A DNA stretch of 64,000 bases from an uncultured SAR86 cluster bacterium (GTDB lineage Bacteria > Pseudomonadota > Gammaproteobacteria > Magnimaribacterales > AG-339-G14), in assembly GCA_902523885.1 (NCBI GenBank), contig CABZAV010000003.1, positions 75,527 through 139,526 on the forward strand. Direction: 5' to 3'. Position 1 is the stretch's first letter. Each line of letters opens with the position of its first letter. The position numbers and the translations under genes were made by a program. Of the stretch, positions 19,268-29,456 are shown one piece after another. The notes beneath the pieces were generated by a model. It did not search any database. It was not told where the DNA came from and saw only the letters and a program-made list of their open reading frames with translations.

Positions 19268-19915
19268 CTAATTAGAGAACTTTATAACGCTTTCTAAAGC
19301 CTCAGCCATCATTTCAGGAGTATAAGGTGTTTTAAAAAATCCATGATATTTACCTGAAGGATCAATCAAGGCCAAATTCATACTATGATCCATGTCATAG
19401 TCTGTATTTTTTGAGTCAATCACTGGTGTGAATGGCAAAGTTAAATTTAACGAAATCTGGTAAATGTCTTTAATATTTCCTGAAACTCCTTTAAATTCTT
19501 TATTAAACGCTTTGGCGTATTCGTTTACCCTTTCTGGGCTATCTCTATCAGGATCTATAGAAATCATTACAAAATTTATTTTTTCTATAAGTCCCTCTTT
19601 CTGTGAAAGCATTTGAGCAGTTTTTGCCATCTTTTGCATCGTCATTGGACACATGTCAGGACAAGAAGCAAAGCCTAAAAACACCAAGTCCCACTTGCCT
19701 TCAAAATTAGCCTCGGTAAAAGGTTTGTCATTTTCAAAAAGCGAAAAAGTATTTAAATCTCTTTTGGTATTAAGTTGGTAAAACTTCAATAACTTGTATT
19801 GGTCATTGGTTAGTTCCTTTTCTGCGACCGTGCTGTAAACAAAAAGCCCTATAACCATTGACACGATAGCCAAACAGGAAATAACTGTATAGGTGATACC
19901 TTTATTTTTTGTCAT
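19268..19915 (-). CDS. SCO1/SenC family copper chaperone
   Basis: FLGFASCPDMCPMTMQKMAK; VMISIDPDRDSPERVNEYAKAF; DMDHSMNLALIDPSG. Confidence 0.93.
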   Translation of the reverse strand: MTKNKGITYTVISCLAIVSMVIGLFVYSTVAEKELTNDQYKLLKFYQLNTKRDLNTFSLFENDKPFTEANFEGKWDLVFLGFASCPDMCPMTMQKMAKTAQMLSQKEGLIEKINFVMISIDPDRDSPERVNEYAKAFNKEFKGVSGNIKDIYQISLNLTLPFTPVIDSKNTDYDMDHSMNLALIDPSGKYHGFFKTPYTPEMMAEALESVIKFSN

Positions 19916-19919
19916 GAAA

Positions 19920-20807
19920 TTAAATTAATCTATCCAGAATCATCGAAACAAACAATATTGTCAAATAGATTATTGAATATAAGAAAAATGGAATTGCTCC
20001 ACTATTATATTTGTCCTGCATTAGGCGTGCAGCTAAAAAGATAAAAATTAAACCTAAAGAGCTTGCTGAAATAAAATAAAAGATTCCTAAGCTACCTATT
20101 GCAAAAGGTAGAAGCGAGCAGGCCAAAAGAAGAAAGGAATAAAGTAAAATTTGAATTTTAGTATATTCGATACCTTTGACTACCGGCATCATCGGAACAT
20201 TAGCATTTTCATAATCCTCTATCCTGTCTATGGCTAAAGCCCAAAAGTGTGGAGGCGTCCAAACAAATATAATAGCAACCAACAACAAAGGCAAAGGCGA
20301 GATAGACCCAGTCAAAGCAACCCAACCTAAAACGGGGGGCATTGCTCCAGCGAGACCTCCAATGACAATATTTTGCGGTCCAGCGAATTTTAAAATTCTG
20401 GTATATAAAAATGCATAGAAAATCCAAGTTGCAACGGTGAGTGCCCAAGATAGGAAATTATTAAAAGTTAGCAATAGAAAAGAGCCAATTATAAAAAGGA
20501 TTGCCGCGAAAGTAATTGCATTTATGACGGGAATTTTTCCAGATACTAGCGGCCTTCTATCCGTTCGCTTCATTTTTCCATCTATTTCTAAATCTAATAT
20601 TTGATTTATAGCCGCACTAGAGGCAGCGATGAGGCCAATGCCAAATATTCCAGTCAACGCCATAAGAAGATTTGTTTCAAAGCCATCGACTAGAAACATT
20701 GCCGTAGCAGCAGTTAGCACTAACAAATAAATAATCGAGGGTTTTGTGAGTTGAATATAAGCTCCCAAGTTAAAAGATGGATTCTTCTCTTTAACGCTAG
20801 CTATCAC
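19920..20807 (-). CDS. cyoE: Protoheme IX farnesyltransferase
   Basis: QLTKPSIIYLLVLTA; AAINQILDLEIDGKMKRTDRRPLVSG; GGLAGAMPPVLGWVALTG; WTPPHFWALAI. Confidence 0.95.
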   Translation of the reverse strand: MIASVKEKNPSFNLGAYIQLTKPSIIYLLVLTAATAMFLVDGFETNLLMALTGIFGIGLIAASSAAINQILDLEIDGKMKRTDRRPLVSGKIPVINAITFAAILFIIGSFLLLTFNNFLSWALTVATWIFYAFLYTRILKFAGPQNIVIGGLAGAMPPVLGWVALTGSISPLPLLLVAIIFVWTPPHFWALAIDRIEDYENANVPMMPVVKGIEYTKIQILLYSFLLLACSLLPFAIGSLGIFYFISASSLGLIFIFLAARLMQDKYNSGAIPFFLYSIIYLTILFVSMILDRLI

Positions 20808-21792
20808 TTACTTTTAACCTGAAATATGAAATTGAAATTAACAACAATAAAGCACCAAGATTATGAGCTATTGCTACGTATAAAGGAAGTGAATAAATAA
20901 TGTTAGAAACACCTAATATTAATTGAAGAAATAATAATGAGATTAAAATTTTAGCAAAACCGAATTGTCTTTCTTTAGCCAAAATGAAGGTCAAAAATAG
21001 AAAGTAAGCTGTTACAAAATAAGCACCAAATCTATGCACAATATGAATCGCTAATCTTGCTTCGTGATCAAGTTGACCGCCCAAATAATCTGGCCCTATG
21101 CTTTGTAAAAAATTAAATCCCATTTTGAAATCTGCATTAGGGATAATCTCTCCCTGACAAAGAGGGAAATCTGGACATGCTAACGAAGCATAATTAGAGC
21201 TGAGCCAAACTCCTAAAATAATCTGAATTATTAGAACCGGAAAAGCCCAATTCAGGATGTTCTTGGAAGAAGCTGTCATGGAATATAAGTTTTTATTACC
21301 TTCGCTCAGTTCTTTTAGTTTTACATATATTAAAAATATAAGTGTGGTAGTAGCAAAACCTCCCAACAAGTGAATTGATACTATTTGCGGCCATAACTTA
21401 AGACTGACTGTTAAATATCCAAACGTTGATTGAAACAATACCAATAAGGTAAGAGCTCCTGATAGCTTTGTAACTAATTCATTTCGGGGTTTTAAAAAGA
21501 ACGACATAGCAAAAATTGCAATAATTAGAAGGCCTAAGCTTCCTGCAAAATATCTATGCACAACTTCAGGAATTGCTTTCTCAACCTCAAACTCTCTTTC
21601 GGGATATAGAGCATTGGCTTGGCTTATCTCTGCTTCAGTCGTCGGCATCCAAACGAAACCATAACAACCTGGCCAATCTGGGCACCCAAGCCCTGCGTCT
21701 ACGAGTCTTGTCCATGCTCCTAATGCAACTACAGAAAATGCCAAAAATATCCCAATCAATGTGATAACTTTTAATTTATTCAAGTTAACCAA
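20797..21792 (-). CDS. ctaA: Heme A synthase (COX15/CtaA)
   Basis: GAWTRLVDAGLGCPDWPGCYG; EVVHRYFAGSLGLL; ACPDFPLCQG; IHIVHRFGA. Confidence 0.93.
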   Translation of the reverse strand: MVNLNKLKVITLIGIFLAFSVVALGAWTRLVDAGLGCPDWPGCYGFVWMPTTEAEISQANALYPEREFEVEKAIPEVVHRYFAGSLGLLIIAIFAMSFFLKPRNELVTKLSGALTLLVLFQSTFGYLTVSLKLWPQIVSIHLLGGFATTTLIFLIYVKLKELSEGNKNLYSMTASSKNILNWAFPVLIIQIILGVWLSSNYASLACPDFPLCQGEIIPNADFKMGFNFLQSIGPDYLGGQLDHEARLAIHIVHRFGAYFVTAYFLFLTFILAKERQFGFAKILISLLFLQLILGVSNIIYSLPLYVAIAHNLGALLLLISISYFRLKVSDS

Positions 21793-22363
21793 TTTTTGAA
21801 GCTCCTAATAATTTTTTTAAATCTGCAAGAAGTTTTTTGCCATCCACTTCTCCTGAATAATGCAAAATAACATTGCCAATAGGGTCAACAACAAACATAT
21901 TTGGTTGTGCAAACGGATCGATTCCGTTCTTAGTAAATGCCTCAGTAATTTTAGATTGATCTTTAACATCAATAAAATTTAAGTCAGGATAAGTAGAAAA
22001 AAAGTTTTCTAGTTTTGGTTTGATTTCTAATGGAGCAGCAATGTATCTTTTTACGCGAGTTTGCTGTCTAGCGAGAAGAACATTTACTTGTCTCGCAACG
22101 TATATTAAGTCTGCGCAGCTCTCGAGACATGTGTCGTTGATAAAATGAACTAACATCCATTTTCTTTCCATGCTGTCGACATTTAAATTTTGATAATCTA
22201 ATTCTAAATTAAGATTTCCTACATCGATTGGGTCAGTAAGCAAATGTCCGTAATTCACTCTTTCTTCAGGCCCGTATCCAGAATAATACCAAACCGTACT
22301 AACTGTAATAACAAGAATAGGTGTTAAAAAAATTAGCAGTGCTGTTATAAAACCCTTATTCAT
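21785..22363 (-). CDS. Thioredoxin-fold SCO-like cytochrome oxidase assembly-associated membrane protein
   Basis: N-terminal TM; WMLVHFINDTCLESCADLIYVARQVNVLLARQQTRVKRY with CxxxC; located between SURF1 and ctaA; start at MNKGF. Confidence 0.75.
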   Translation of the reverse strand: MNKGFITALLIFLTPILVITVSTVWYYSGYGPEERVNYGHLLTDPIDVGNLNLELDYQNLNVDSMERKWMLVHFINDTCLESCADLIYVARQVNVLLARQQTRVKRYIAAPLEIKPKLENFFSTYPDLNFIDVKDQSKITEAFTKNGIDPFAQPNMFVVDPIGNVILHYSGEVDGKKLLADLKKLLGASKIG

Positions 22364-23063
22364 TGTCTTTTGTCTCACCTTTTCTTAAAAAAAACACATA
22401 CCCTACAATTAAAACTATTGCTAATCCAAACCATTGAACCGCGTATCCAAAATGTCTAAAAGAACTTAAATTGATAGGCTGCCAAGTTTTAACAAAGGCT
22501 GATTCAGACAATTCCGATAATTCCAATATGTAAGGTGACAAAGGTTTTCCAAGAAAATTAGATAGCTCGCTTAGATTTACAGTTTGCACTAAGATCGGAT
22601 TATTTTTTTTATTCATTTTTTCATTTTCTAGTACAAAATCTTTCGATTCGGGTCTTAAAACTCCTTGTATTTTTAAAATATTCTTTGAACTTTTTATCAT
22701 TGGTAAGTTAGTTCTATCCTCTAATTCAACCCATCCTCTAGAAACTAAAACTAAACCACTATTGGTTGTTTCAAATGGTGAAAACACTTTTAATCCAGGT
22801 TTGCCATTATGAATTCTGTTGTCTAAAAAAAATATATTTTCTAAATATCTTCCCTCTAAAACGACGTTTCGGTACAAATCAGATTTTAGGAATGTATTAT
22901 ATTTGATCTCTTTCACAGGTTGAGATTGACGTTCTAAAAAAGTATTTTCTAATTCTTTTTTATTATAGCCTCTGTCTATTTGCCAAACTCCAAGAGATAA
23001 TACAATTAGTAATAGTAAAAAAAAAGTTAACGAAGCTTTCCAATTACTTATCAAGGTATTCAT
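22356..23063 (-). CDS. SURF1 family cytochrome oxidase biogenesis protein
   Basis: LGVWQIDRGYNKKELE; NRIHNGKPGLKVFSPFETTNSGLVLVSRGWV; HFGYAVQWFGLA. Confidence 0.92.
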   Translation of the reverse strand: MNTLISNWKASLTFFLLLLIVLSLGVWQIDRGYNKKELENTFLERQSQPVKEIKYNTFLKSDLYRNVVLEGRYLENIFFLDNRIHNGKPGLKVFSPFETTNSGLVLVSRGWVELEDRTNLPMIKSSKNILKIQGVLRPESKDFVLENEKMNKKNNPILVQTVNLSELSNFLGKPLSPYILELSELSESAFVKTWQPINLSSFRHFGYAVQWFGLAIVLIVGYVFFLRKGETKDNE

Positions 23064-23077
23064 TCTATAATTTAAAA

Positions 23078-23287
23078 ATGGTATTTAAAATAATCGTAGT
23101 CTTGCTAGCAGCTGCAATGTTGATAAGTCTTTTTTCTAGTGCTTTTTTTCTTGTCAAAGACAAAGGGAATACAGAGAGAGCCCAAAATACTTTAAGAATT
23201 CGCGTGACAATTGCTGTTTTAATTATGATTACCGTGGCCATTGGCATCTATACCGGTCAACTTGGTGTAAATATTCCTTTTGGTTAA
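23078..23287 (+). CDS. DUF2909 twin-transmembrane protein
   Basis: 69 aa with two TM segments, LRIRVTIAVLIM; position opposite SURF1/coxC. Confidence 0.8.
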   Translation: MVFKIIVVLLAAAMLISLFSSAFFLVKDKGNTERAQNTLRIRVTIAVLIMITVAIGIYTGQLGVNIPFG

Positions 23288-24186
23288 AAAATATAAACTA
23301 CTAGCACTAAAAGAATCCAAACCACATCCACAAAATGCCAATACCAGGATCCAGCTGCTAAGCCAAAATGATCGTGGTCACTGAAAGCACCACCAAAACC
23401 TCTTATAGTCATTATTGTAAGAATTATGGCACCAAGACAAACATGAAATCCGTGAAAGCCAGTCAATAAAAAGAAAGTTGTTCCGTATATTCCTGCTCCA
23501 AGCGTCAAGCCCATATGTGTGTAGGCTTCGTAATATTCCAAGCCTTGGAGAAAAACAAATACATACCCAAGAGTCAAAGTTGCAACCATCCACAATTTAA
23601 AGGCCGTCCTGTTCCCTTTTCTTAGGCCTGCTTCGGCCAAAGCAATTGTGCCACTGGAAGTTATCAAACAAAGCGTATTCCAGAAAGGTAGCCAAGTATG
23701 TAGTTTTGAAACTGCTGGTATCGACATGCTGTGGTGAGCCCCAGGAAATTGTTCGTTATCCGGAGTAACTAGAAGAGGCCAAGCTGCTTCGAATCCTGGC
23801 CATAAAATATTCGTTATTGCTTTTTCTCCCTCTCCACCTAGCCAAGGCACAGCAAAGAGTCGCACGTATCCCAATGCTAAAAAGAAAGCAAAAAAGAACA
23901 TAACTTCTGAAAAAATAAACCAGGCCATTCCCCAAACAAACGATTGATTTAATTGCCCGCTATACATGCCAGAATCATTTTCCTTAATGACACTACCAAA
24001 CCAAAAAAACATGGTCCCCCAAATGACAGCAAAAGAGGTGATTAGTAACCAATGTGCATTAGAATCCTCTTCACCCCAGTTATTCATCGTAAAAGAAGCG
24101 CCTAAGACAAAAAGCAATAGCCCAAAAGCCATAAAAATTGGCATTCTGCTGCTTGCTGGAACGTAATATGAAGAATCAGAGCTCAT
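23284..24186 (-). CDS. ctaE: Cytochrome c oxidase subunit III
   Basis: MAWFIFSEVMFFFAFFLA; GLEYYEA; FFLLTGFHGFHVCLGA; WYWHFVDVVWILLVLVVYIF. Confidence 0.96.
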   Translation of the reverse strand: MSSDSSYYVPASSRMPIFMAFGLLLFVLGASFTMNNWGEEDSNAHWLLITSFAVIWGTMFFWFGSVIKENDSGMYSGQLNQSFVWGMAWFIFSEVMFFFAFFLALGYVRLFAVPWLGGEGEKAITNILWPGFEAAWPLLVTPDNEQFPGAHHSMSIPAVSKLHTWLPFWNTLCLITSSGTIALAEAGLRKGNRTAFKLWMVATLTLGYVFVFLQGLEYYEAYTHMGLTLGAGIYGTTFFLLTGFHGFHVCLGAIILTIMTIRGFGGAFSDHDHFGLAAGSWYWHFVDVVWILLVLVVYIF

Positions 24187-24722
24187 TAATTTTTTGCTTG
24201 GAGATTAGCAAACTCCTCGGTCACATCAAATAAAGTATACCCCAAAGCCAACGAAGAAATATCAGCGGGCAACTCTGGATCAATAATAAATTTAACAGGA
24301 ATCGTGATGGATTCGCCTGCTGCTAAAAATTGTTGCTCAAAACAAAAGCATTCTGTTTTATGAAAATACCTAGCTCCCCTTCCAGGAGAAACACTTGGGA
24401 CAGCTTGAGCTATCATTGGTTTATCTGTCGTGTTTGTAAAGGTGAAGTCCATTAAGTAATCTTGCCCTGTTTCCACTTTCATTTGTGGTGAACTTGATTT
24501 GAAAGACCATGGCATTTGTTTGTTGTTAGAAGTGACAAAAGTAATTTTTACTTCTCTAGATGAAATCTCTTGATCGTAAGTAGTAATAGTTGGTCCGGTA
24601 ACTTTTCCATTCAATCCAGTAATGTCACAGAAAACATCATATAAAGGCACTAAAGCAAACCCAAAGCCAAACATTCCAAAAGTAAAAAGGATTAATTTTA
24701 GAGTACTTTTTCGAGCTTCCAT
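24186..24722 (-). CDS. ctaG: Cytochrome c oxidase assembly protein CtaG/Cox11
   Basis: FGFALVPLYDVFCDITGLNGK; FTNTTDKPMIAQAVPSVSPG; FHKTECFCFEQQ. Confidence 0.95.
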   Translation of the reverse strand: MEARKSTLKLILFTFGMFGFGFALVPLYDVFCDITGLNGKVTGPTITTYDQEISSREVKITFVTSNNKQMPWSFKSSSPQMKVETGQDYLMDFTFTNTTDKPMIAQAVPSVSPGRGARYFHKTECFCFEQQFLAAGESITIPVKFIIDPELPADISSLALGYTLFDVTEEFANLQAKN

Positions 24723-24728
24723 ATCTTA

Positions 24729-26336
24729 TTAAGAGCTAGACTTTAGGCTTTCCATTGATGGTGGTGAACTGAAAGTGTGATAAGGAGCTGGTGAATCTAC
24801 AGTCCACTCAAAACCTCTATCTTTTGCACCTTCCCATACTTCGGTAGTAGCCTCTTTTCCATTATAGATACACTTGAGCACTATGAATAAGAAAAGTAGC
24901 TGAGAAATTCCAAATAAGAACGCTCCTACACTAACCATCATGTTCCAGTCAGCAAATTGCATTGCATAGTCAGGAATTCTTCTTGGCATTCCTGCAAGTC
25001 CGACAAAATGCATTGGGAAAAATGTCAAATTCACCGAAATGAATGACATCCAAAAATGAACTTTCCCAAGAGTTTCGTCGTACATTTTTCCAGTCCATTT
25101 TGGAATCCAATAATAAGCTGCTGCTAAGAGCGAGAAAAGTGCTCCTGGAACAAGCACATAGTGAAAGTGTGCTACAACAAAATAAGTATCGTGATATTGA
25201 AAGTCAGCCGGAGCAATAGCAAGCATAATTCCTGAAAGGCCTCCAATTGTAAATAAAGCTACAAAGGCAATGGCAAACAACATTGGCGTTTCAAAAGTTA
25301 GTGATCCCTTGAACATGGTAGACAACCAATTGAAAACTTTAACCCCCGTCGGAATCGCAATTAACATTGTCGAATACATAAAAAATAATTCACCCGCAAT
25401 TGGCATACCCACCGTAAACATGTGATGAGCCCATACAACGAAAGACAAAAGTGCGATAGAAGCAATTGCATAAACCATGGATGAGTATCCAAAAATTGGT
25501 TTTCTAGAAAAAGTCTCAATAATGTGAGAGACAATTCCAAAGGCTGGCAAGATCATAATGTAGACTTCGGGATGGCCGAAAAACCAAAAAATATGTTGGA
25601 AAAGGACAGGATCTCCACCGCCGCCGGCTTTAAAGAAACTTGTGCCAGCATGGATATCCATTAACATCATAGTTACGGCTCCAGCCAACACTGGCATGAC
25701 GGCAATTAGCAAGTAAGCTGTTATAAACCAAGACCATACAAAAAGGGGCATCTTCATGAGCGTCATGCCCGGTGCTCTCATATTTAAAATGGTAGTAATA
25801 ATGTTTATGGAACCCATAATCGATGAGGCCCCCATAATATGTACGGAGAAAATAAAAAATGTAACTGTGGGTGGTGCATACTCAGTTGATAAGGGTGCAT
25901 AGAAAGTCCAGCCGAAATTTGGAGCTCCGCCTTCCATAAAGAATGTACTCAAAAGTATTCCAAAAGCTACAGGCAGAATCCAAAAACTCAAATTATTTAG
26001 CCTTGGTAAAGCCATGTCGGGCGCTCCAATCTGCATTGGTATCATCCAATTTGCAAAACCTACAAATGCCGGCATGATCACTCCGAAAACCATAATCAAT
26101 CCATGGTTAGTTACCATCTGATTGTAAAATTCTGGAGATACAATTTGACTTCCTGGTTCAAAGAGCTCAGCTCTAATTACCATAGCCATTGCTCCACCAA
26201 TGAATAGCATTACCAAGCTAAACCATAGGTACATTGAACCAATATCTTTATGGTTTGTAGTGTAAAGCCACCTTGAAAAACCTTTCGCCGGTCCGTGGTG
26301 GTGATCGTCGTGATGTGAATCTATAACTGCGCTCAT
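24729..26336 (-). CDS. ctaD: Cytochrome c oxidase subunit I
   Basis: WLYTTNHKDIGSMYLWFS; HIFWFFGHPEVYIMILPAFGI; HHMFTVGM; DTYFVVAHFHYVL. Confidence 0.97.
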   Translation of the reverse strand: MSAVIDSHHDDHHHGPAKGFSRWLYTTNHKDIGSMYLWFSLVMLFIGGAMAMVIRAELFEPGSQIVSPEFYNQMVTNHGLIMVFGVIMPAFVGFANWMIPMQIGAPDMALPRLNNLSFWILPVAFGILLSTFFMEGGAPNFGWTFYAPLSTEYAPPTVTFFIFSVHIMGASSIMGSINIITTILNMRAPGMTLMKMPLFVWSWFITAYLLIAVMPVLAGAVTMMLMDIHAGTSFFKAGGGGDPVLFQHIFWFFGHPEVYIMILPAFGIVSHIIETFSRKPIFGYSSMVYAIASIALLSFVVWAHHMFTVGMPIAGELFFMYSTMLIAIPTGVKVFNWLSTMFKGSLTFETPMLFAIAFVALFTIGGLSGIMLAIAPADFQYHDTYFVVAHFHYVLVPGALFSLLAAAYYWIPKWTGKMYDETLGKVHFWMSFISVNLTFFPMHFVGLAGMPRRIPDYAMQFADWNMMVSVGAFLFGISQLLFLFIVLKCIYNGKEATTEVWEGAKDRGFEWTVDSPAPYHTFSSPPSMESLKSSS

Positions 26337-26351
26337 AATTTATTCCTTAAT

Positions 26352-27494
26352 TTAAAGTTTATTAGTTTTATAATCTAAAATCTCTTTTGGGATGACTATT
26401 TTGCCATCGCCAGTTTCTGCATTACCCCAAGCCTGTCTTGTGTATGTTATGACAGCTGCTATCTCAACTTCAGAAAGTTGCTCTGCATACGATGCCATTG
26501 CCGCTCCCTGAACTCCTTCCATGAGAATTTCTATGTGTCTAGCTTTGTTTCTCATGACTATTTCACTTCCAACAAGTGAAGGAAAAACAGGCGGTATTCC
26601 TCTGCCGCCGACTTGGTGACAAGCAACACAATTTTTTTGATAAATTGCCTCTCCAATTTCCATGAGCTCGCTGGTGCTCCAAAGTTTCTCTGTTAAAAGA
26701 GCTTGTTGGATTTTTGCCTCTTTCTTATCTTTAATAAAAGTTGAATATTCTTGTGGCGACACTGCTTTGACTACAATTGGCATATAGCCATGGTATTGAC
26801 CACATAACTCAGTACATTGTCCTCTGAAAACTCCAGGCTCATTAACATAAGTCCATCCCGTATTAACAAATCCTGGGATAGCATCTTGTTTAATTGCAAA
26901 ATCAGGAACCCACCAAGAGTGAATGACATCATTTGCAGTAATTAAAAATCTAACTCTTGTATTGGTTGGAATTACCAAAGGTTCATCTACTTCCAAAAGA
27001 TAGTTTTCGTCTTTAGGGGCCAAATTATTTCTTTTGTCTAAGGAGGTTGAAAGATTGCTGAAAAACCCAACCTCGTCTTCAATGTATTCGTATTGCCATT
27101 TCCACTGATGGCCCGTGATTAATATGTTTATGTCACCTTCTTGATCATCATAAGCTTTGATCATTACTGAGGTCGCTGGTACGGCGAGCACAATTAATAT
27201 CAAGGCAAATAATATTGTCCAAGTGAGTTCTAAAGCGGTGCTGTCATCAAAATCAGCTGGTTTTACCCCCTCTTTTTTTCTGTACTTGAAAAGAATGAAA
27301 GCCATTGCTAACAAAACAGCAATACCAATAGCAAGGCAGACGTAAAAGACTGTCATGTGAAGGCCAAATATTTCCTGACTCAATTGGGTGGCACCAGGGC
27401 TCATATTCAAGTCATCCCAGGCTCCAAAAGAAACATTTGCAGTCAGCGCTGCCACAAGGCTTAATGAATATTTTATAGCTCTAAACATAAACAA
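26352..27494 (-). CDS. ctaC: Cytochrome c oxidase subunit II with fused C-terminal cytochrome c domain
   Basis: GHQWKWQYEY; IHSWWVPDFAIKQDAIPG; RGQCTELCGQYHGYMPI (CuA); NCVACHQVGGRG heme-binding CxxCH. Confidence 0.96.
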   Translation of the reverse strand: MFMFRAIKYSLSLVAALTANVSFGAWDDLNMSPGATQLSQEIFGLHMTVFYVCLAIGIAVLLAMAFILFKYRKKEGVKPADFDDSTALELTWTILFALILIVLAVPATSVMIKAYDDQEGDINILITGHQWKWQYEYIEDEVGFFSNLSTSLDKRNNLAPKDENYLLEVDEPLVIPTNTRVRFLITANDVIHSWWVPDFAIKQDAIPGFVNTGWTYVNEPGVFRGQCTELCGQYHGYMPIVVKAVSPQEYSTFIKDKKEAKIQQALLTEKLWSTSELMEIGEAIYQKNCVACHQVGGRGIPPVFPSLVGSEIVMRNKARHIEILMEGVQGAAMASYAEQLSEVEIAAVITYTRQAWGNAETGDGKIVIPKEILDYKTNKL

Positions 27495-27531
27495 TAATTG
27501 TGATTGAGCGTAATTTTAGCTTATTAGGCTG

Positions 27532-28380
27532 TTACTCTCCATGCTTTGCGATTAGCTCTGAAGTGTCAGGTTTAAAGCCGGTCCAAAGGAAAAAAGACTC
27601 TGCAGCTTGTTCTACTAACATGCCCCAGCCATCTATTACAACGGGCACTTTAGCTCTGTCAGCTAAATCCATAAAAGGAGTGAAAGCCTGAGAGTAGTAT
27701 AAATCAAGGGCTAGAGAGGTATTTCTAAAAACTGATTCGTCTAAATTTAAATTTTGGTTAGGATTTGTCGAGACTGAAGTAGCATTGATTACTACATCAA
27801 ATTCAAAATCTTTCAACGCTTCGAAGCTTAAACTAGACGCTATAAGATTAGAACTTTTGCTTGTCTGCAAGGCTTTAGAGCTGAATTCTTTGGCAATTCC
27901 CTCTGCTTTTTCTACTGTTCTGTTGGCAATGACTATGGACTTAGGTTGTTCTTTTAAAAGAGATGGCAAAATCCCTCGAGATGCTCCTCCAGCGCCTATT
28001 ACCAAAATAGATTTTTCTTTGATGCTTTGATTTTTATTTACAGTTAAATCTTTTACTAGTCCAAGCCCATCCGTACAATCACCTAAAATTTTGCCTTTGT
28101 TGTTGAAGAGTACATTTATAGCCTTTGTTATTTCTGCTCTATCTGATATTTCATCCGCTAAGCTTAAGCAATCTTCTTTAAAAGGAAGAGTGATACTCAA
28201 GCCTTTGCCTCCATCAAGAAAAAACGAATGCACCCAATCGTCTAAATTGGATTTACTCAATTCAACTTTGTTAAATTCGATATTTATGCCGGCTTGATTA
28301 GCAAAATCTTGGTGAATCTCAGGTGATCTACTATGAGATATTGGCGACCCAATTACTGCTAGTTTTATTTTCTTAACCAT
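27532..28380 (-). CDS. aroE: Shikimate dehydrogenase
   Basis: LAVIGSPISHSRSPEIHQDFANQAG; VLVIGAGGASRGILPSLL; INATSVS. Confidence 0.94.
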   Translation of the reverse strand: MVKKIKLAVIGSPISHSRSPEIHQDFANQAGINIEFNKVELSKSNLDDWVHSFFLDGGKGLSITLPFKEDCLSLADEISDRAEITKAINVLFNNKGKILGDCTDGLGLVKDLTVNKNQSIKEKSILVIGAGGASRGILPSLLKEQPKSIVIANRTVEKAEGIAKEFSSKALQTSKSSNLIASSLSFEALKDFEFDVVINATSVSTNPNQNLNLDESVFRNTSLALDLYYSQAFTPFMDLADRAKVPVVIDGWGMLVEQAAESFFLWTGFKPDTSELIAKHGE

Positions 28381-28901
28381 TCTTTGCTTTCTAAATCTTG
28401 TACAGGCGTAGGCCTTTTTAAACTACCTAATTCTCCCTCAATAATAAGAACCTTGTCTTTGAAAAAAGTTCTTATTTCATTTGAATCTCTTGCAGGTTCA
28501 TTTCCGCTAATGTTCGCTGAGGTTGAACATATAGGCATTCCAAGAGTTTCTGTAAGTTTTATAACTGTTTTATGGCTACTTAATCTCAATGCAATTAATC
28601 CTGTTGGGCCCAAGAGCCATTTTGGAGTCCGAGACGAAGATGAAACAAGCCATGTATGAGGACCAGGCCATTTTGAATACATTCTTTTCTTAAGTTTTTC
28701 ATCTAGATGTTCAGTAAATGGCGTCAATTGCTCCATAGATCCGCCTAGAACTATAATTCCTTTATTTTTTGGCCTTTTTTTAAGAAGAATTAGCTTTTTT
28801 ACTGCCTTTTCTGAAAAAGGATTGCACCCTATACCCCAAACTCCTTCGGTTGGATAAGCAAAAATCTGGTCTTGAAGAAATAAATTCTTTAAATCAGGCA
28901 T
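28365..28901 (-). CDS. tsaC: L-threonylcarbamoyladenylate synthase (YrdC/TsaC)
   Basis: FAYPTEGVWGIGCNPF; KWPGPHTWLV; IALRLSSHKTV; PICSTSANISG. Confidence 0.93.
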   Translation of the reverse strand: MPDLKNLFLQDQIFAYPTEGVWGIGCNPFSEKAVKKLILLKKRPKNKGIIVLGGSMEQLTPFTEHLDEKLKKRMYSKWPGPHTWLVSSSSRTPKWLLGPTGLIALRLSSHKTVIKLTETLGMPICSTSANISGNEPARDSNEIRTFFKDKVLIIEGELGSLKRPTPVQDLESKEWLRK

Positions 28902-29389
28902 TAGCTGGCCTGAAGTTCGTCATTTTCCTTCTTCAATTGTTGTTTTTGTTGGATTCTTGCCTCTCTAATATCATTTTCAAGCTTTTCATCACTAATTGCC
29001 AGCATTTGAGCAGCTAAATGCCCTGCATTTATTGCTCCAGCTTTTCCTATAGCCACTGTGGCAACTGGAACACCTTTCGGCATTTGAACTGTAGACAATA
29101 AAGCATCGAAGCCGTTAAGTGGACCGCCATCACCAGGCACACCAATGACCGGCACCGAAGTGTGTGCTGCAATATTACCGGCCAAGTGAGCCGCCATGCC
29201 AGCTATCCCAATAAAAACTTTAGTGCCCGATGAAATTTCAGTTTGGATATGTTCTTGAAGTACTTCTGGCATTCTGTGGGCACTTAGAACGTTGATGGAA
29301 TTTTCCACCCCAAAACTATCTAGAACTTCTGCCGAGGCTTTAGCCAAATCAAGATCTGTTTTAGATCCTATTACTATTGAAACTTTCAA
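28901..29389 (-). CDS. purE: 5-(carboxyamino)imidazole ribonucleotide mutase
   Basis: IVIGSKTDLDLAKASAEVLDSFGV; VLSAHRMPE; GMAAHLAGNIAAHT; VPVIGVP. Confidence 0.95.
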   Translation of the reverse strand: MKVSIVIGSKTDLDLAKASAEVLDSFGVENSINVLSAHRMPEVLQEHIQTEISSGTKVFIGIAGMAAHLAGNIAAHTSVPVIGVPGDGGPLNGFDALLSTVQMPKGVPVATVAIGKAGAINAGHLAAQMLAISDEKLENDIREARIQQKQQLKKENDELQAS

Positions 29390-29456
29390 AAGTTACTCCA
29401 TTAAATGTTAAATAAAATTTATAACCTATAATAAATGTTTATCTTAATTAAATAAA